NCBI GenBank assembly: GCA_964460305.1
Contig: CAYWRA010000119.1
Span: 1 to 6,180, forward strand
DNA from: JAPLCX01 sp964460305
GTDB lineage: Bacteria; Auribacterota; Tritonobacteria; UBA1439
Direction of reading: 5' to 3'
Length of the DNA: 6,180 bases
The translations under genes were made by a program, and so were the position numbers. The notes under the pieces are model-generated. The model was given only the letters and a program-made list of their open reading frames with translations, did no database searches and was not told where the DNA came from. This document shows positions 1-5,544 of this stretch, in pieces. Every line of letters starts with the position of its first letter. Position 1 is the first letter of the stretch.

Positions 1-675
1 GCTGAAGGCGGCCTGGTTCTCACCCAGGAAAATCTCGATCTCCCCCTCGGTCTCAACCACCCTACCAAGCTCCAAGACGGCCTTCGTGGGAATGATGATC
101 CCCTTATCGACGCCCTCCGGAACGCCGGCGGCTACCTCGCATAGGGCGAGACGCCTCCCATCCGTGGCTACCGCCGTGATCCGCCCCTTTGCGAGGATAA
201 GGTGCAGGCCGTTCAGCACATAGCGGCTCTCGTCGTGGGATATCGCATAGTGCGTCTTGCGGATCATCTCGCCCAGCGCCTTCTGGGGGATCTTCAAAGA
301 ACGGTTCTTGCGGAAGTCAGGAAGCGGCGGAAACTCCTCTTTCGGCAGGCCGAGTATCTTAACATAAGACGAGTCGTACCTGATAATCACCTCTTTGGGA
401 TCAGCCGCCTCCATGACGACGTCCGTCACGGGGAGCTCCCGGAGGATGGCAAGGAGCCGCTTTGCGGGAAGCGTTATGGCGCCGTCTTTTGCGACCTTCG
501 CCTTTACCCGTTTCCTCATTCCCATCTCGAGATCCGTAGTGGTGAGCACGAGCTCGCTGTCACGGGCCTCAAGGAGTACGTTCGACAGGATCGGGAGTGT
601 TCCTCTCCCCCCTACGACGCTTTGGACGGTTTGAAGCCCACTGAGGATATCGTCTTTAAGGCATTTGATTTTCAT
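1..675 (-). CDS. dnaN: DNA polymerase III beta subunit (sliding clamp), N-terminal part
   Basis: This gene encodes the ring-shaped clamp that holds DNA polymerase III on DNA. Only 225 codons lie in the window; the frame is still open at base 1. Clamps of this family are about 370 residues, so domain I and most of domain II are present and the rest is missing. The translation begins MKIKCLKDDILSGLQ. Family motifs are visible: LPILSNVLLEA (residues 27-37), TTTDLEMGM (45-53), EFPPLPDF (114-121), the THYAISHDESRYVLNGLHL block (141-159) and ATDGRRLAL (170-178). The ATG at 673-675 is preceded by GGAGGGG at 678-684, the same ribosome-binding sequence as dnaA. It follows dnaA on the same strand after a 368-bp spacer that holds DnaA boxes and a repeat. 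It could be co-transcribed with dnaA or use its own promoter. Identification is secure; no frameshift is seen. Confidence 0.96.
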   Translation of the reverse strand, partial: MKIKCLKDDILSGLQTVQSVVGGRGTLPILSNVLLEARDSELVLTTTDLEMGMRKRVKAKVAKDGAITLPAKRLLAILRELPVTDVVMEAADPKEVIIRYDSSYVKILGLPKEEFPPLPDFRKNRSLKIPQKALGEMIRKTHYAISHDESRYVLNGLHLILAKGRITAVATDGRRLALCEVAAGVPEGVDKGIIIPTKAVLELGRVVETEGEIEIFLGENQAAFS

Positions 676-687
676 AACCCCTCCGTT

Positions 688-749
688 AAAATGACAAATG
701 ACAAAATTCAAATGACAAAACTCTAATGTATTTTGATATTTGCCATTTT
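688..749. repeat. AT-rich imperfect palindromic repeat, copy 1
   Basis: The left arm at 688-705 (AAAATGACAAATGACAAA) matches the reverse complement of the right arm at 732-749 at 15 of 18 positions. The core CAAAATTCAAATGACAAAAC (702-721) recurs exactly, in inverted orientation, at 6044-6063 in the second repeat. The bases after the core are also similar (TCTAATG here, CTCTGATG in the other copy), so the two are relatives and not just similar in composition. This copy abuts the dnaN ribosome-binding site and so probably lies in the dnaN leader. It looks like a small non-coding dispersed element of unknown function. Confidence 0.8.
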
Positions 750-786
750 CCTCACAGGTATATCCTAATACTCTTCTTTATAGATA

Positions 787-807
787 TAAAAGCAGTAATA
801 GTAGAGG
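787..807 (+). promoter_or_regulatory. DnaA-trio-like triplet run (candidate origin-unwinding element)
   Basis: Read 5' to 3' on the plus strand, the bases divide into TAA AAG CAG TAA TAG TAG, then AGG, then a perfect DnaA box at 808-816. All six triplets have A in the middle and five of six fit the [T/A]A[G/A] pattern of DnaA-trios known from Bacillus subtilis. There, triplets separated from a box by a short GC-rich spacer guide a DnaA filament onto one strand. Polarity and box orientation agree with that model. AT-rich DNA continues on the far side (about 725-790). The pattern is seen in the sequence; the role is inferred. Confidence 0.65.
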
Positions 808-816
808 TGTGGATAA
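808..816 (-). promoter_or_regulatory. Perfect DnaA box beside the triplet run
   Basis: TGTGGATAA on the plus strand is TTATCCACA on the minus strand, the full consensus for initiator binding. It stands 3 bp from the trio-like run and would be the anchor box of an unwinding site. Confidence 0.85.
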
Positions 817-917
817 CCTCGATTTCCCGCTAAAAATGAAATTTCCCAGCGCTTGTTTTGTCACGCATCATGCTGCCCCGAAATAGAATGTGCGCTACCC
901 CCGCCTAACCCGTTGGG

Positions 918-939
918 CCATCCACAATGCTGTGGACAA
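918..939. promoter_or_regulatory. Weaker paired DnaA boxes
   Basis: TGTGGACAA at 931-939 is a minus-strand box with one mismatch to consensus. CCATCCACA at 918-926 is a plus-strand box with two mismatches. Together they form an inverted repeat (TCCACA at 921-926, 4-bp centre, TGTGGA at 931-936), so two DnaA molecules could bind head to head. Binding is inferred from similarity only. Confidence 0.5.
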
Positions 940-968
940 CCGGTGAATATCCTGTTGTATGATCGGCG

Positions 969-1007
969 TTTGCGGGACCGGGTTTTTTTCGTGGCAGTCC
1001 CCGCAAA
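969..1007. repeat. Inverted repeat downstream of dnaA
   Basis: TTTGCGGGAC (969-978) and GTCCCCGCAAA (997-1007) pair over about 10 bp with one bulged base around an 18-nt loop. It lies 37 to 75 bp beyond the dnaA stop codon, where a terminator might be. No T-run follows it in the dnaA direction, so it is not a standard intrinsic terminator. It might reduce read-through into dnaN or be a structural part of the origin. Confidence 0.5.
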
Positions 1008-1008
1008 G

Positions 1009-1017
1009 TTATCCACA
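1009..1017 (+). promoter_or_regulatory. Perfect DnaA box next to the dnaA 3' end
   Basis: TTATCCACA is a full consensus match, 26 bp beyond the dnaA stop. A poor match, TTATTAACA (two mismatches), follows at 1020-1028 in the same orientation. Confidence 0.85.
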
Positions 1018-1043
1018 GGTTATTAACAAGCCTGTGCACAGAA

Positions 1044-2399
1044 TCAATCTTTCAAATGGCGTTCGAGATACGTAATGATTTTCCGGAGTCCTTCATCGTT
1101 CTTAAGGCGCTTATCGATGGATTTGGTGGCATGAAGGACGGTCGTATGGTCCCTCCCCCCAAACGCCTCCCCGATCTCGGGTAGCGACGCCCCTACGAGC
1201 GTCCTTGCGAGATACATCGCAATCTGGCGCGGGAAGGCTATTGATTGGGGCCTCTTCTTGCTCATCATGTCGGATACGCGTATGTCGAAATATTCCGCGA
1301 CTTTCTTCTGGATAATCTCCACAGTGACCGATTTTGCGTCTTCACCGCTCACCATGTCGCCGAGTATCCCCTCGGCCGTCCCGATGTCCATGGGCGTTTT
1401 CATAAGCGAGCTGTATGCGGAGAGGCGGCTTAAGGCCCCTTCGAGTTTCCGAACGTTCGATTTGATTCTCGATGCAATGTAAAAAACCACGTCGTCGGGC
1501 AGCGCAATCCGCTCTTGTTCGGCCTTTTTGCGGAGTATCGCCACGCGCGTCTCTATGTCGGGCGCTTGAAGGTCCGTCACCAGGCCCCATTCAAAACGGG
1601 ATACGAGCCGGTCTTCCAGGTTGGGGATCTCCTTTGGAGGCCTGTCGCTCGAAAGGACGATCTGCTTGTGAGCGTCGTAGAGGGTATTGAAGGTGTGGAA
1701 GAATTCCTCCTGGGTCTGTTCCTTGCCGCCAAGGAAATGCACGTCGTCGATCAGGAGAATGTCGACGTTCCGGTACTTGTTCCTGAATTTGATCGTCGTC
1801 CTGTTTTGTATGGCGTCGATGAGCTGGTTCGTGAATTTCTCGCTGGAGATGTAGATTACGTTCGATTCCACGAACTTATCGAGGACAAAGTGGCCGATCG
1901 CCTGCATTAGATGCGTTTTTCCCAGCCCCACTCCACCATATATGAAGAGCGGGTTGTAGGCCTTGGCGGGGGACTGGGCCACGGCGATGGAGGCCGCGTG
2001 GGCGAAGCGATTGCTCGGCCCTATCACGAAGGTGTCGAAGGTATATTTCGGGTTTAGTTTGACCTCGGAGCTGAAGAGCCGCTGTCTCGTGAACGGCGCC
2101 CTGGGGCGCTGCGCCTGCATGGAGGGAGCGGGTTCTTCCACATCAGCCTCTTCTTTTATGACAAAGCGCACGGTCACCGGCGCATCCATGAGCTTGCTCG
2201 CGCTCTCTTCTATCGGCACGCGATAGTGCTGGTTCAACCAGTCGCTGAAGAGTTTGTTCGGGACCTCGAGCGTGAGGCAGCCCTTATCAACCTGCTTCGC
2301 GCGAACCGGCTGAAGCCAGGTCTGGACCGTATCTTTATTGAGGCTCCGCCCGAGCCGCTCTATAACGTTTTTCCACAGCGCCAACGCCGACTCATTCAC
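1044..2399 (-). CDS. dnaA: Chromosomal replication initiator protein DnaA
   Basis: DnaA is the AAA+ ATPase that binds TTATCCACA boxes, opens the origin and loads the helicase. The 451-residue product is complete. Domain I (about 1-80) starts SALALWKNVIERL. A short Pro/Ala-rich linker (about 85-112) follows. The ATPase core has Walker A GGVGLGKTH (155-163), Walker B ILLIDDVHF (214-222), sensor 1 IVLSSDRPP (247-255), the probable arginine finger in RLVSRF (264-269) and sensor 2 RKLEGAL (317-323). The C-terminal DNA-binding domain carries the signature FGGRDHTTVLHA (413-424). The start is GTG at 2397-2399 with GGAGGGG seven or fewer bases upstream; no in-frame start lies just before it. A promoter with perfect TATAAT sits at 2425-2453. 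It diverges from rpmH and is followed by dnaN. Perfect DnaA boxes lie on both sides, so autoregulation is plausible. Confidence 0.98.
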   Translation of the reverse strand: MNESALALWKNVIERLGRSLNKDTVQTWLQPVRAKQVDKGCLTLEVPNKLFSDWLNQHYRVPIEESASKLMDAPVTVRFVIKEEADVEEPAPSMQAQRPRAPFTRQRLFSSEVKLNPKYTFDTFVIGPSNRFAHAASIAVAQSPAKAYNPLFIYGGVGLGKTHLMQAIGHFVLDKFVESNVIYISSEKFTNQLIDAIQNRTTIKFRNKYRNVDILLIDDVHFLGGKEQTQEEFFHTFNTLYDAHKQIVLSSDRPPKEIPNLEDRLVSRFEWGLVTDLQAPDIETRVAILRKKAEQERIALPDDVVFYIASRIKSNVRKLEGALSRLSAYSSLMKTPMDIGTAEGILGDMVSGEDAKSVTVEIIQKKVAEYFDIRVSDMMSKKRPQSIAFPRQIAMYLARTLVGASLPEIGEAFGGRDHTTVLHATKSIDKRLKNDEGLRKIITYLERHLKD

Positions 2400-2424
2400 A
2401 ACAACCCCTCCATATGAAGTGCCA

Positions 2425-2453
2425 ATTATAGATGATTTGAGACGCGCCGTGAA
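2425..2453 (-). promoter_or_regulatory. Probable sigma70-type promoter of dnaA
   Basis: On the minus strand TTCACG (2453-2448) matches 4 of 6 bases of the -35 consensus and is followed, after 17 bp, by a perfect TATAAT (2430-2425). Transcription would begin near 2418, giving a leader of about 20 nt that carries GGAGGGG before the GTG start. No perfect DnaA box overlaps it; the nearest are about 255 bp upstream. Confidence 0.65.
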
Positions 2454-2492
2454 GCTAAAGATGAATTGATGTAGTTATGGGGCCTTGCCACA

Positions 2493-2514
2493 CCCCAACG
2501 GGGCCCCTGCGGGG
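2493..2514. repeat. Nested GC-rich inverted repeats
   Basis: CCCCAACGGGG (2493-2503) is followed directly by CCCCTGCGGGG (2504-2514). Each can form a 4-bp hairpin with a 3-nt loop, and the junction GGGGCCCC (2500-2507) is itself a palindrome, so alternative pairings are possible. No T-run makes either a clear terminator. Confidence 0.5.
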
Positions 2515-2557
2515 GATGGACACTGATCCCGCTTAAGCGGGACGGATGCTCACGGAT
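2514..2557. repeat. Two degenerate 14-mers flanking a 16-bp perfect palindrome
   Basis: GGATGGACACTGAT (2514-2527) and GGATGCTCACGGAT (2544-2557) agree at 11 of 14 positions with a 30-bp period. Between them, sharing the last base of the first unit, is the perfect palindrome TCCCGCTTAAGCGGGA (2527-2542). It resembles small intergenic repeats common in environmental genomes (recollection) or a binding site for a dimeric protein. Function is unknown. Confidence 0.55.
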
Positions 2558-2648
2558 TGTAAAGCGGCTTAAGGTTTAAAGCCGAAAGCCCGGAGGCGCG
2601 GCTGCGCTTTGAACTTTTTGCTTTCAATTTTCCGCTGCGGTTACAATC
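2555..2648. repeat. Long-range inverted repeat enclosing smaller hairpins
   Basis: GATTGTAA (2555-2562) pairs perfectly with TTACAATC (2641-2648). The stem can continue with AGCGG (2563-2567) to CCGCT (2632-2636), leaving GCGG unpaired at 2637-2640. Inside are competing small hairpins: CGGCTT/AAGCCG (2565-2584) and GCGC/GCGC (2596-2607). It could be a small structured RNA or an origin DNA structure; I cannot match it to a known RNA family. Confidence 0.4.
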
Positions 2649-2707
2649 GTGTATATCAGTGGCCAATTAGCTTGTTCCACACCCGTATGGGCGGATGATT
2701 CATTGCG

Positions 2708-2727
2708 TTATCCACAACTTATCCACA
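2708..2727 (+). promoter_or_regulatory. Two perfect tandem DnaA boxes
   Basis: TTATCCACA occurs at 2708-2716 and 2719-2727 in the same orientation, starts 11 bp apart, about one helical turn, so two DnaA molecules would bind the same face. A two-mismatch box (2673-2681) lies upstream. This is the strongest box cluster in the window and marks the origin side between dnaA and rpmH. Confidence 0.9.
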
Positions 2728-2852
2728 GGGCCTGCTCGCCGCCAACTGCGGAGAAATTATCAAAAGCCAGGCGTTCGCGCAACCTCTTTAACTTCAAGCA
2801 AAGGGGAGATTTTGACGCTGACATATTTTTCACTAGGCGGGCATGGCGCTTC

Positions 2853-2879
2853 TTGATATCCTACACGGCGAAGTAAATT
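2853..2879 (+). promoter_or_regulatory. Weak candidate promoter for the rpmH operon
   Basis: TTGATA (2853-2858) is a good -35 match and TAAATT (2874-2879) a fair -10 match, but the spacer is only 15 bp. A second -35-like TTGACG lies at 2812-2817 with no good -10 partner. A promoter must exist in this gap, but the exact site is uncertain. Confidence 0.25.
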
Positions 2880-2925
2880 TACGCTGGTGAAAGTGGGGCC
2901 CGCACAATCAGGAGGATGAGTATAA

Positions 2926-3060
2926 ATGAAGAGGACGTATCAGCCGTCAAAGAGGTGGAGGAGCCGCGTGCATGGCTTCCTGAAGCGGAAAAGCACGAAG
3001 TCGGGGAGAGCGGTGACCAAGAGGCGCCGCAGGAAGGGAAGGAAACGGCTCGTAGGATAG
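2926..3060 (+). CDS. rpmH: 50S ribosomal protein L34
   Basis: L34 is a small, very basic protein of the large ribosomal subunit. The 44-residue product begins MKRTYQPSKRWRSRVHGFLK and ends RRRRKGRKRLVG, matching the family's usual length and its KRTYQPSK and HGFL motifs. The start is ATG 2926-2928, with AGGAGG at 2910-2915 and a 10-nt spacer. Another ATG at 2916 directly touches that AGGAGG but is in a different frame and gives an acidic product unlike any family I know, so it is rejected. It is the first gene of the plus-strand arm, divergent from dnaA across the origin, and rnpA starts 36 bp later, the usual pairing of ribosome and RNase P components. Confidence 0.97.
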   Translation: MKRTYQPSKRWRSRVHGFLKRKSTKSGRAVTKRRRRKGRKRLVG

Positions 3061-3096
3061 CACCGCTTCCTAACATGGTGGGCGCCATGGTGGCAC

Positions 3097-3465
3097 ATGT
3101 CACGCACGTATAGTCTAGGTAAGAAACAACTCGTCAGAGGCTACCGGAATTTCAGGAGGATCATCTCACAAGGGAAGAAGCACGTCGGCGCCTGCAGCAT
3201 ACTTTACGTCGTGAGCGGGCAATCTGCCACGAGGGTCGGTATCATTGCAGGAAAAAGGATCGGCAACGCAGTGGAGAGGAACAGGTCGAAGAGGTTGTTG
3301 CGTGAAGCGGTAAGGCTGAATAGAGCGATGATTGCAGATGGATTCGAGATCGTCCTGATAGCGAGAAAAATTACAGTCCGTAACACCCTGGAATACACAT
3401 CGTTAGATACCGTGATGCTTTTGGAGAAGGCAGGATGTGCGCGCGTTGCTGGAGGAAGAAAGTGA
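3097..3465 (+). CDS. rnpA: Ribonuclease P protein component
   Basis: RnpA is the protein partner of the catalytic RNA of RNase P, which cuts 5' leaders from tRNA precursors. The product has 122 residues, normal for the family. The N-terminal part has the F-R-R-I-x-x-x-G-K pattern (residues 19-27), then RVGIIAGKRIGNAVERNRSK (46-65), which carries the RNR signature at 61-63, followed by RLLREA (66-71), and the second strand region FEIVLIAR (83-90). The ATG at 3097 has only a weak GGTGG (3089-3093) three bases upstream, and no in-frame start lies between it and the preceding stop. Translation may be helped by coupling to rpmH, 36 bp upstream. Its stop overlaps the start of yidD (GTGA). Confidence 0.97.
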   Translation: MSRTYSLGKKQLVRGYRNFRRIISQGKKHVGACSILYVVSGQSATRVGIIAGKRIGNAVERNRSKRLLREAVRLNRAMIADGFEIVLIARKITVRNTLEYTSLDTVMLLEKAGCARVAGGRK

Positions 3466-3785
3466 ATCGTCGCGCGTGGCGCATGAAGATGACTGTTGAA
3501 AAATGGTATCGCGCGCGGCAGATTTTTTCGGCGAGAAGAGTTATGTGTGTGCTCGCGTCGGCTGCGGATAAAACGGCATGTGCATTGCTCCGCGGCGCAA
3601 TAATCGCCTATCAGAAGACCGTTTCTCCACTATTGGGCAAACAGTGCAGGTTTTATCCGGCGTGCTCGCACTATGCTCTCACCGCGATAGAGAGGCACGG
3701 GGCATTGAAGGGATTGTTCCTTGGGATATGCCGCGTGATGCGATGCAACGGATTCTTCCCCGGCGGCTATGACCCGGTCCCTTGA
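3462..3785 (+). CDS. yidD: Membrane protein insertion efficiency factor YidD
   Basis: YidD is a small membrane-associated protein that assists YidC-dependent insertion of inner-membrane proteins. The conserved core is obvious: IIAYQKTVSPLLGKQCRFYP (residues 47-66), ACSHYALTAI (67-76) and the end CNGFFPGGYDPVP (95-107), with cysteines 62, 68 and 95 in the usual places. I chose GTG 3462 because GGAGGA (3451-3456) stands five bases before it and it overlaps the rnpA stop as GTGA, typical of translational coupling. This gives 107 residues, about 25 to 30 more than many YidD proteins; the extra N-terminus is basic (NRRAWRMKM...). ATG 3435 (116 residues) and ATG 3543 (80 residues) are alternatives. 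yidC follows after 69 bp. Confidence 0.93.
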   Translation: MNRRAWRMKMTVEKWYRARQIFSARRVMCVLASAADKTACALLRGAIIAYQKTVSPLLGKQCRFYPACSHYALTAIERHGALKGLFLGICRVMRCNGFFPGGYDPVP

Positions 3786-3854
3786 GACAGCGCCTTAACG
3801 CACGCATCAAAGCGCGGCGCACAGTTCAACGTTTTTCCAAAAGGATAGCAGCAT

Positions 3855-5519
3855 ATGGATAAAAGGACGATTTGGGCCTGTATACTTGCTTTCATCGTGA
3901 TCATCGCGTACACGAAACTTATAGCACCGCCACCTCCTAAAGATAAGGATTTAAACCGGGGACAAGCGGTTGATGCGACCCCCGTGCATAAAGATACGGC
4001 GCGTGAGGCCGACGAAACATCGAAAAAGACGGAGATATTGGGCGTGGAAAGGGGTTCGCTTCCAGCGAAGTTATCCACAGTCCATACCGCGTCGATGGAC
4101 CTGGCTTATAGCGCGGTGGGGGGATGCATATCACGTGCTACCTTGGATCGCTCGGAAATCATAAAGAAGGGCCCCGTAGAGCTGATCGGACCGTTATCGC
4201 CTCCTCTGCAGCCCGTAATGCTCTCGATCCCTAATATCGCCGAGGCTCAGGGGGATGCGGCTTACGATTTGATAGAAGAAGGCCCTGGCGGCAAGGTCGT
4301 CGCCTTTAGGAAGGCGTTCGGGCCCCTCGTGGTTGTTAAGAGATTTACGGCCGGCAAGCAGGGCTATGTCGTCGATGCATCGCTGGAGTTTGAAAATACG
4401 GGGTCGGAGCCCATTTCACTGGCCGGAATGACGGTGAGTGCGGGGGCCGTTTTTGCTCTCGGGCAGGCTGAAAAAGACAGTTATTTGGGGGTTGACGTTC
4501 TTGACCAAAATGGGAGGATCCATAGGCTTCCTGGGGCCAAACTGAGCAAAGAGAGAAAGGAAAAGGCCGATATAAAGTGGCTTGCGCTGAGGAACCAGTT
4601 TTTCACGGTGGTGGTTAAGCCGAAGGACGGGGCTGTGGGGTATAGCGCCGCCGCCGTCCGGCTGCCGGATGAGCTGAGGGGGGTGCGCGGGGGTGTGGCA
4701 CTGGCGCCCATCGAGCTTAAGGCGGGTGAAAAGAGGTCGATTCAGCTAAGCATGTACGTCGGCCCGAAGGAATGCACGGCCCTATCGTCATTCGGTGCGC
4801 TGGACGTTATGGATTTCGGATGGTTCGGGTTTCTCGGGAGATGGATACTGATAGCCCTCAATCTCCTTTTCCGGCTATGTGGGAATTACGGCATCGCTAT
4901 CATTTTGCTCACCATATTGATACGGCTGATACTCTACCCGCTCAACCAAAAGAGCTTTCGCTCGATGAAGGAGATGCAGAATCTCCAACCCAAGATTACG
5001 GCGCTTCAGACCAAGTACAAAGACGATCCCAAGAAGAAACAGGAAGAGATGATGCGGATCTACAAAGAGCATGGGGTGAATCCAATGGGGGGGTGCCTTC
5101 CCCTGCTCATACAGATGCCGATATTGGTAGCTTTTTTCAGGGTGCTCCAGAATGCGATAGAATTATGGGGCGCGCCGTTCTATTTATGGATAAAGGATCT
5201 TTCAGAACCGGATGCGCTCTTTAGGATATCGACGGGAAAGAACGTTATTCCATTCATCGGAAGGGTCGTCGACGGCCATAGCTACGTGTTCCTGAACGTA
5301 TTGCCGATCGTTATGCTCGCGGTTTTTTACATACAGCAGAAAATGTCTCCCACCGGCATGGCGGCAACCGCGGAGCAGCAGCAACAGCAGAAGCTGATGA
5401 GCTATATGATGCCGGTGATGTTCGGCGTCATATTCTACAACATGCCGGCCGGATTGAATCTCTATTTTGCGGCAAGCACCCTCCTGGGGATATTACAGCA
5501 GAAGTACATGATTAAATAG
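3855..5519 (+). CDS. yidC: Membrane protein insertase YidC (Oxa1/Alb3 family)
   Basis: YidC inserts and folds inner-membrane proteins, alone or with SecYEG. The 554-residue product has the Gram-negative form. One N-terminal membrane helix (about 6-23) is followed by a Pro/Lys-rich tether, then a large periplasmic beta domain (about 65-300) and the conserved insertase core. In the core, LLTILIRLILYPL (341-353) holds Arg347, aligning with the hydrophilic-groove arginine of E. coli YidC (R366). Then come a charged cytoplasmic hairpin (about 354-398), NPMGGCLPLLIQMPI (399-413) and membrane segments near 404-425, 468-485 and 506-541. A five-glutamine run (498-502) precedes the last segment. The C-terminus ends at IK with no basic tail. 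The start ATG 3855 has AGGA at 3842-3845. It follows yidD by 69 bp and precedes jag by 25 bp. A perfect DnaA box lies inside it at 4071. Confidence 0.97.
   Translation: MDKRTIWACILAFIVIIAYTKLIAPPPPKDKDLNRGQAVDATPVHKDTAREADETSKKTEILGVERGSLPAKLSTVHTASMDLAYSAVGGCISRATLDRSEIIKKGPVELIGPLSPPLQPVMLSIPNIAEAQGDAAYDLIEEGPGGKVVAFRKAFGPLVVVKRFTAGKQGYVVDASLEFENTGSEPISLAGMTVSAGAVFALGQAEKDSYLGVDVLDQNGRIHRLPGAKLSKERKEKADIKWLALRNQFFTVVVKPKDGAVGYSAAAVRLPDELRGVRGGVALAPIELKAGEKRSIQLSMYVGPKECTALSSFGALDVMDFGWFGFLGRWILIALNLLFRLCGNYGIAIILLTILIRLILYPLNQKSFRSMKEMQNLQPKITALQTKYKDDPKKKQEEMMRIYKEHGVNPMGGCLPLLIQMPILVAFFRVLQNAIELWGAPFYLWIKDLSEPDALFRISTGKNVIPFIGRVVDGHSYVFLNVLPIVMLAVFYIQQKMSPTGMAATAEQQQQQKLMSYMMPVMFGVIFYNMPAGLNLYFAASTLLGILQQKYMIK
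4071..4079 (+). promoter_or_regulatory. Perfect DnaA box inside yidC
   Basis: TTATCCACA is in frame as TTA TCC ACA (Leu-Ser-Thr, about residues 73-75 of YidC). It is about 1.35 kb from the tandem origin boxes. It may titrate DnaA or be chance. Confidence 0.5.
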
Positions 5520-5527
5520 CTATAGTT

Positions 5528-5533
5528 TATAAT
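5528..5533 (+). promoter_or_regulatory. Candidate -10 element for jag
   Basis: A perfect TATAAT lies 11 bp before the jag ATG, in the 25-bp yidC-jag gap. Transcription would begin about 5540, leaving a leader of about 5 nt. The -35 position (5505-5510, TACATG) is a poor match, so this is tentative. The gap is AT-rich, so chance is possible. Confidence 0.35.
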
Positions 5534-5544
5534 AATCTACTATT

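Larger units (their letters stand above)
676..1043. other. dnaN-dnaA spacer, probable unwinding half of oriC
   Basis: This 368-bp gap contains no convincing gene. From the dnaN side it holds an AT-rich palindromic repeat (688-749), AT-rich DNA to about 790, a triplet run and perfect DnaA box (787-816), a bland stretch from 817 to about 917, weaker boxes (918-939), an inverted repeat (969-1007) and a perfect box (1009-1017) just after the dnaA stop. Box density plus AT-rich DNA between dnaA and dnaN fits the DNA-unwinding part of a replication origin. That function is inferred from layout, not shown. Confidence 0.75.
2400..2925. other. dnaA-rpmH divergent spacer, box-binding half of oriC
   Basis: This 526-bp gap has no gene that I can support. 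It holds the dnaA promoter (2425-2453), GC-rich hairpins (2493-2514), a palindrome between two related 14-mers (2514-2557), a long-range stem (2555-2648), a two-mismatch DnaA box TGTTCCACA (2673-2681), two perfect tandem boxes (2708-2727) and, towards rpmH, a weak promoter-like sequence. From 2728 to 2850 I see nothing definite. Position between rpmH and dnaA is the usual place of oriC. Confidence 0.75.

Noticed and set aside
202..726. A 174-codon plus-strand frame opposite dnaN.
   Set aside because: It is antisense to a clear dnaN, and its end runs into the AT-rich repeat.
1515..1910. A 131-codon plus-strand frame opposite dnaA.
   Set aside because: It is antisense to the AAA+ core of dnaA, with no ribosome-binding site or family resemblance.
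2369..2377. TTTTCCACA, a one-mismatch DnaA box inside the dnaA 5' coding region.
   Set aside because: It is fully explained by the Leu-Trp-Lys-Asn codons of a conserved N-terminal segment; single-mismatch sites are frequent.
2397..2414. A five-codon leader (ATG GAG GGG TTG TTG TGA) overlapping the dnaA start.
   Set aside because: It is formed by the Shine-Dalgarno itself with no ribosome-binding site of its own, so it is probably chance.
2649..2876. A 75-codon plus-strand frame in the dnaA-rpmH spacer.
   Set aside because: It runs through the tandem DnaA boxes, has no Shine-Dalgarno before its start and no recognisable motif.
2916..3113. A 65-codon frame beginning at ATG 2916 and covering all of rpmH in another frame.
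   Set aside because: Its ATG directly touches the AGGAGG, the product is acidic and unlike known families, and rpmH in the other frame is certain. Long shadows are expected opposite Arg/Lys-rich genes.
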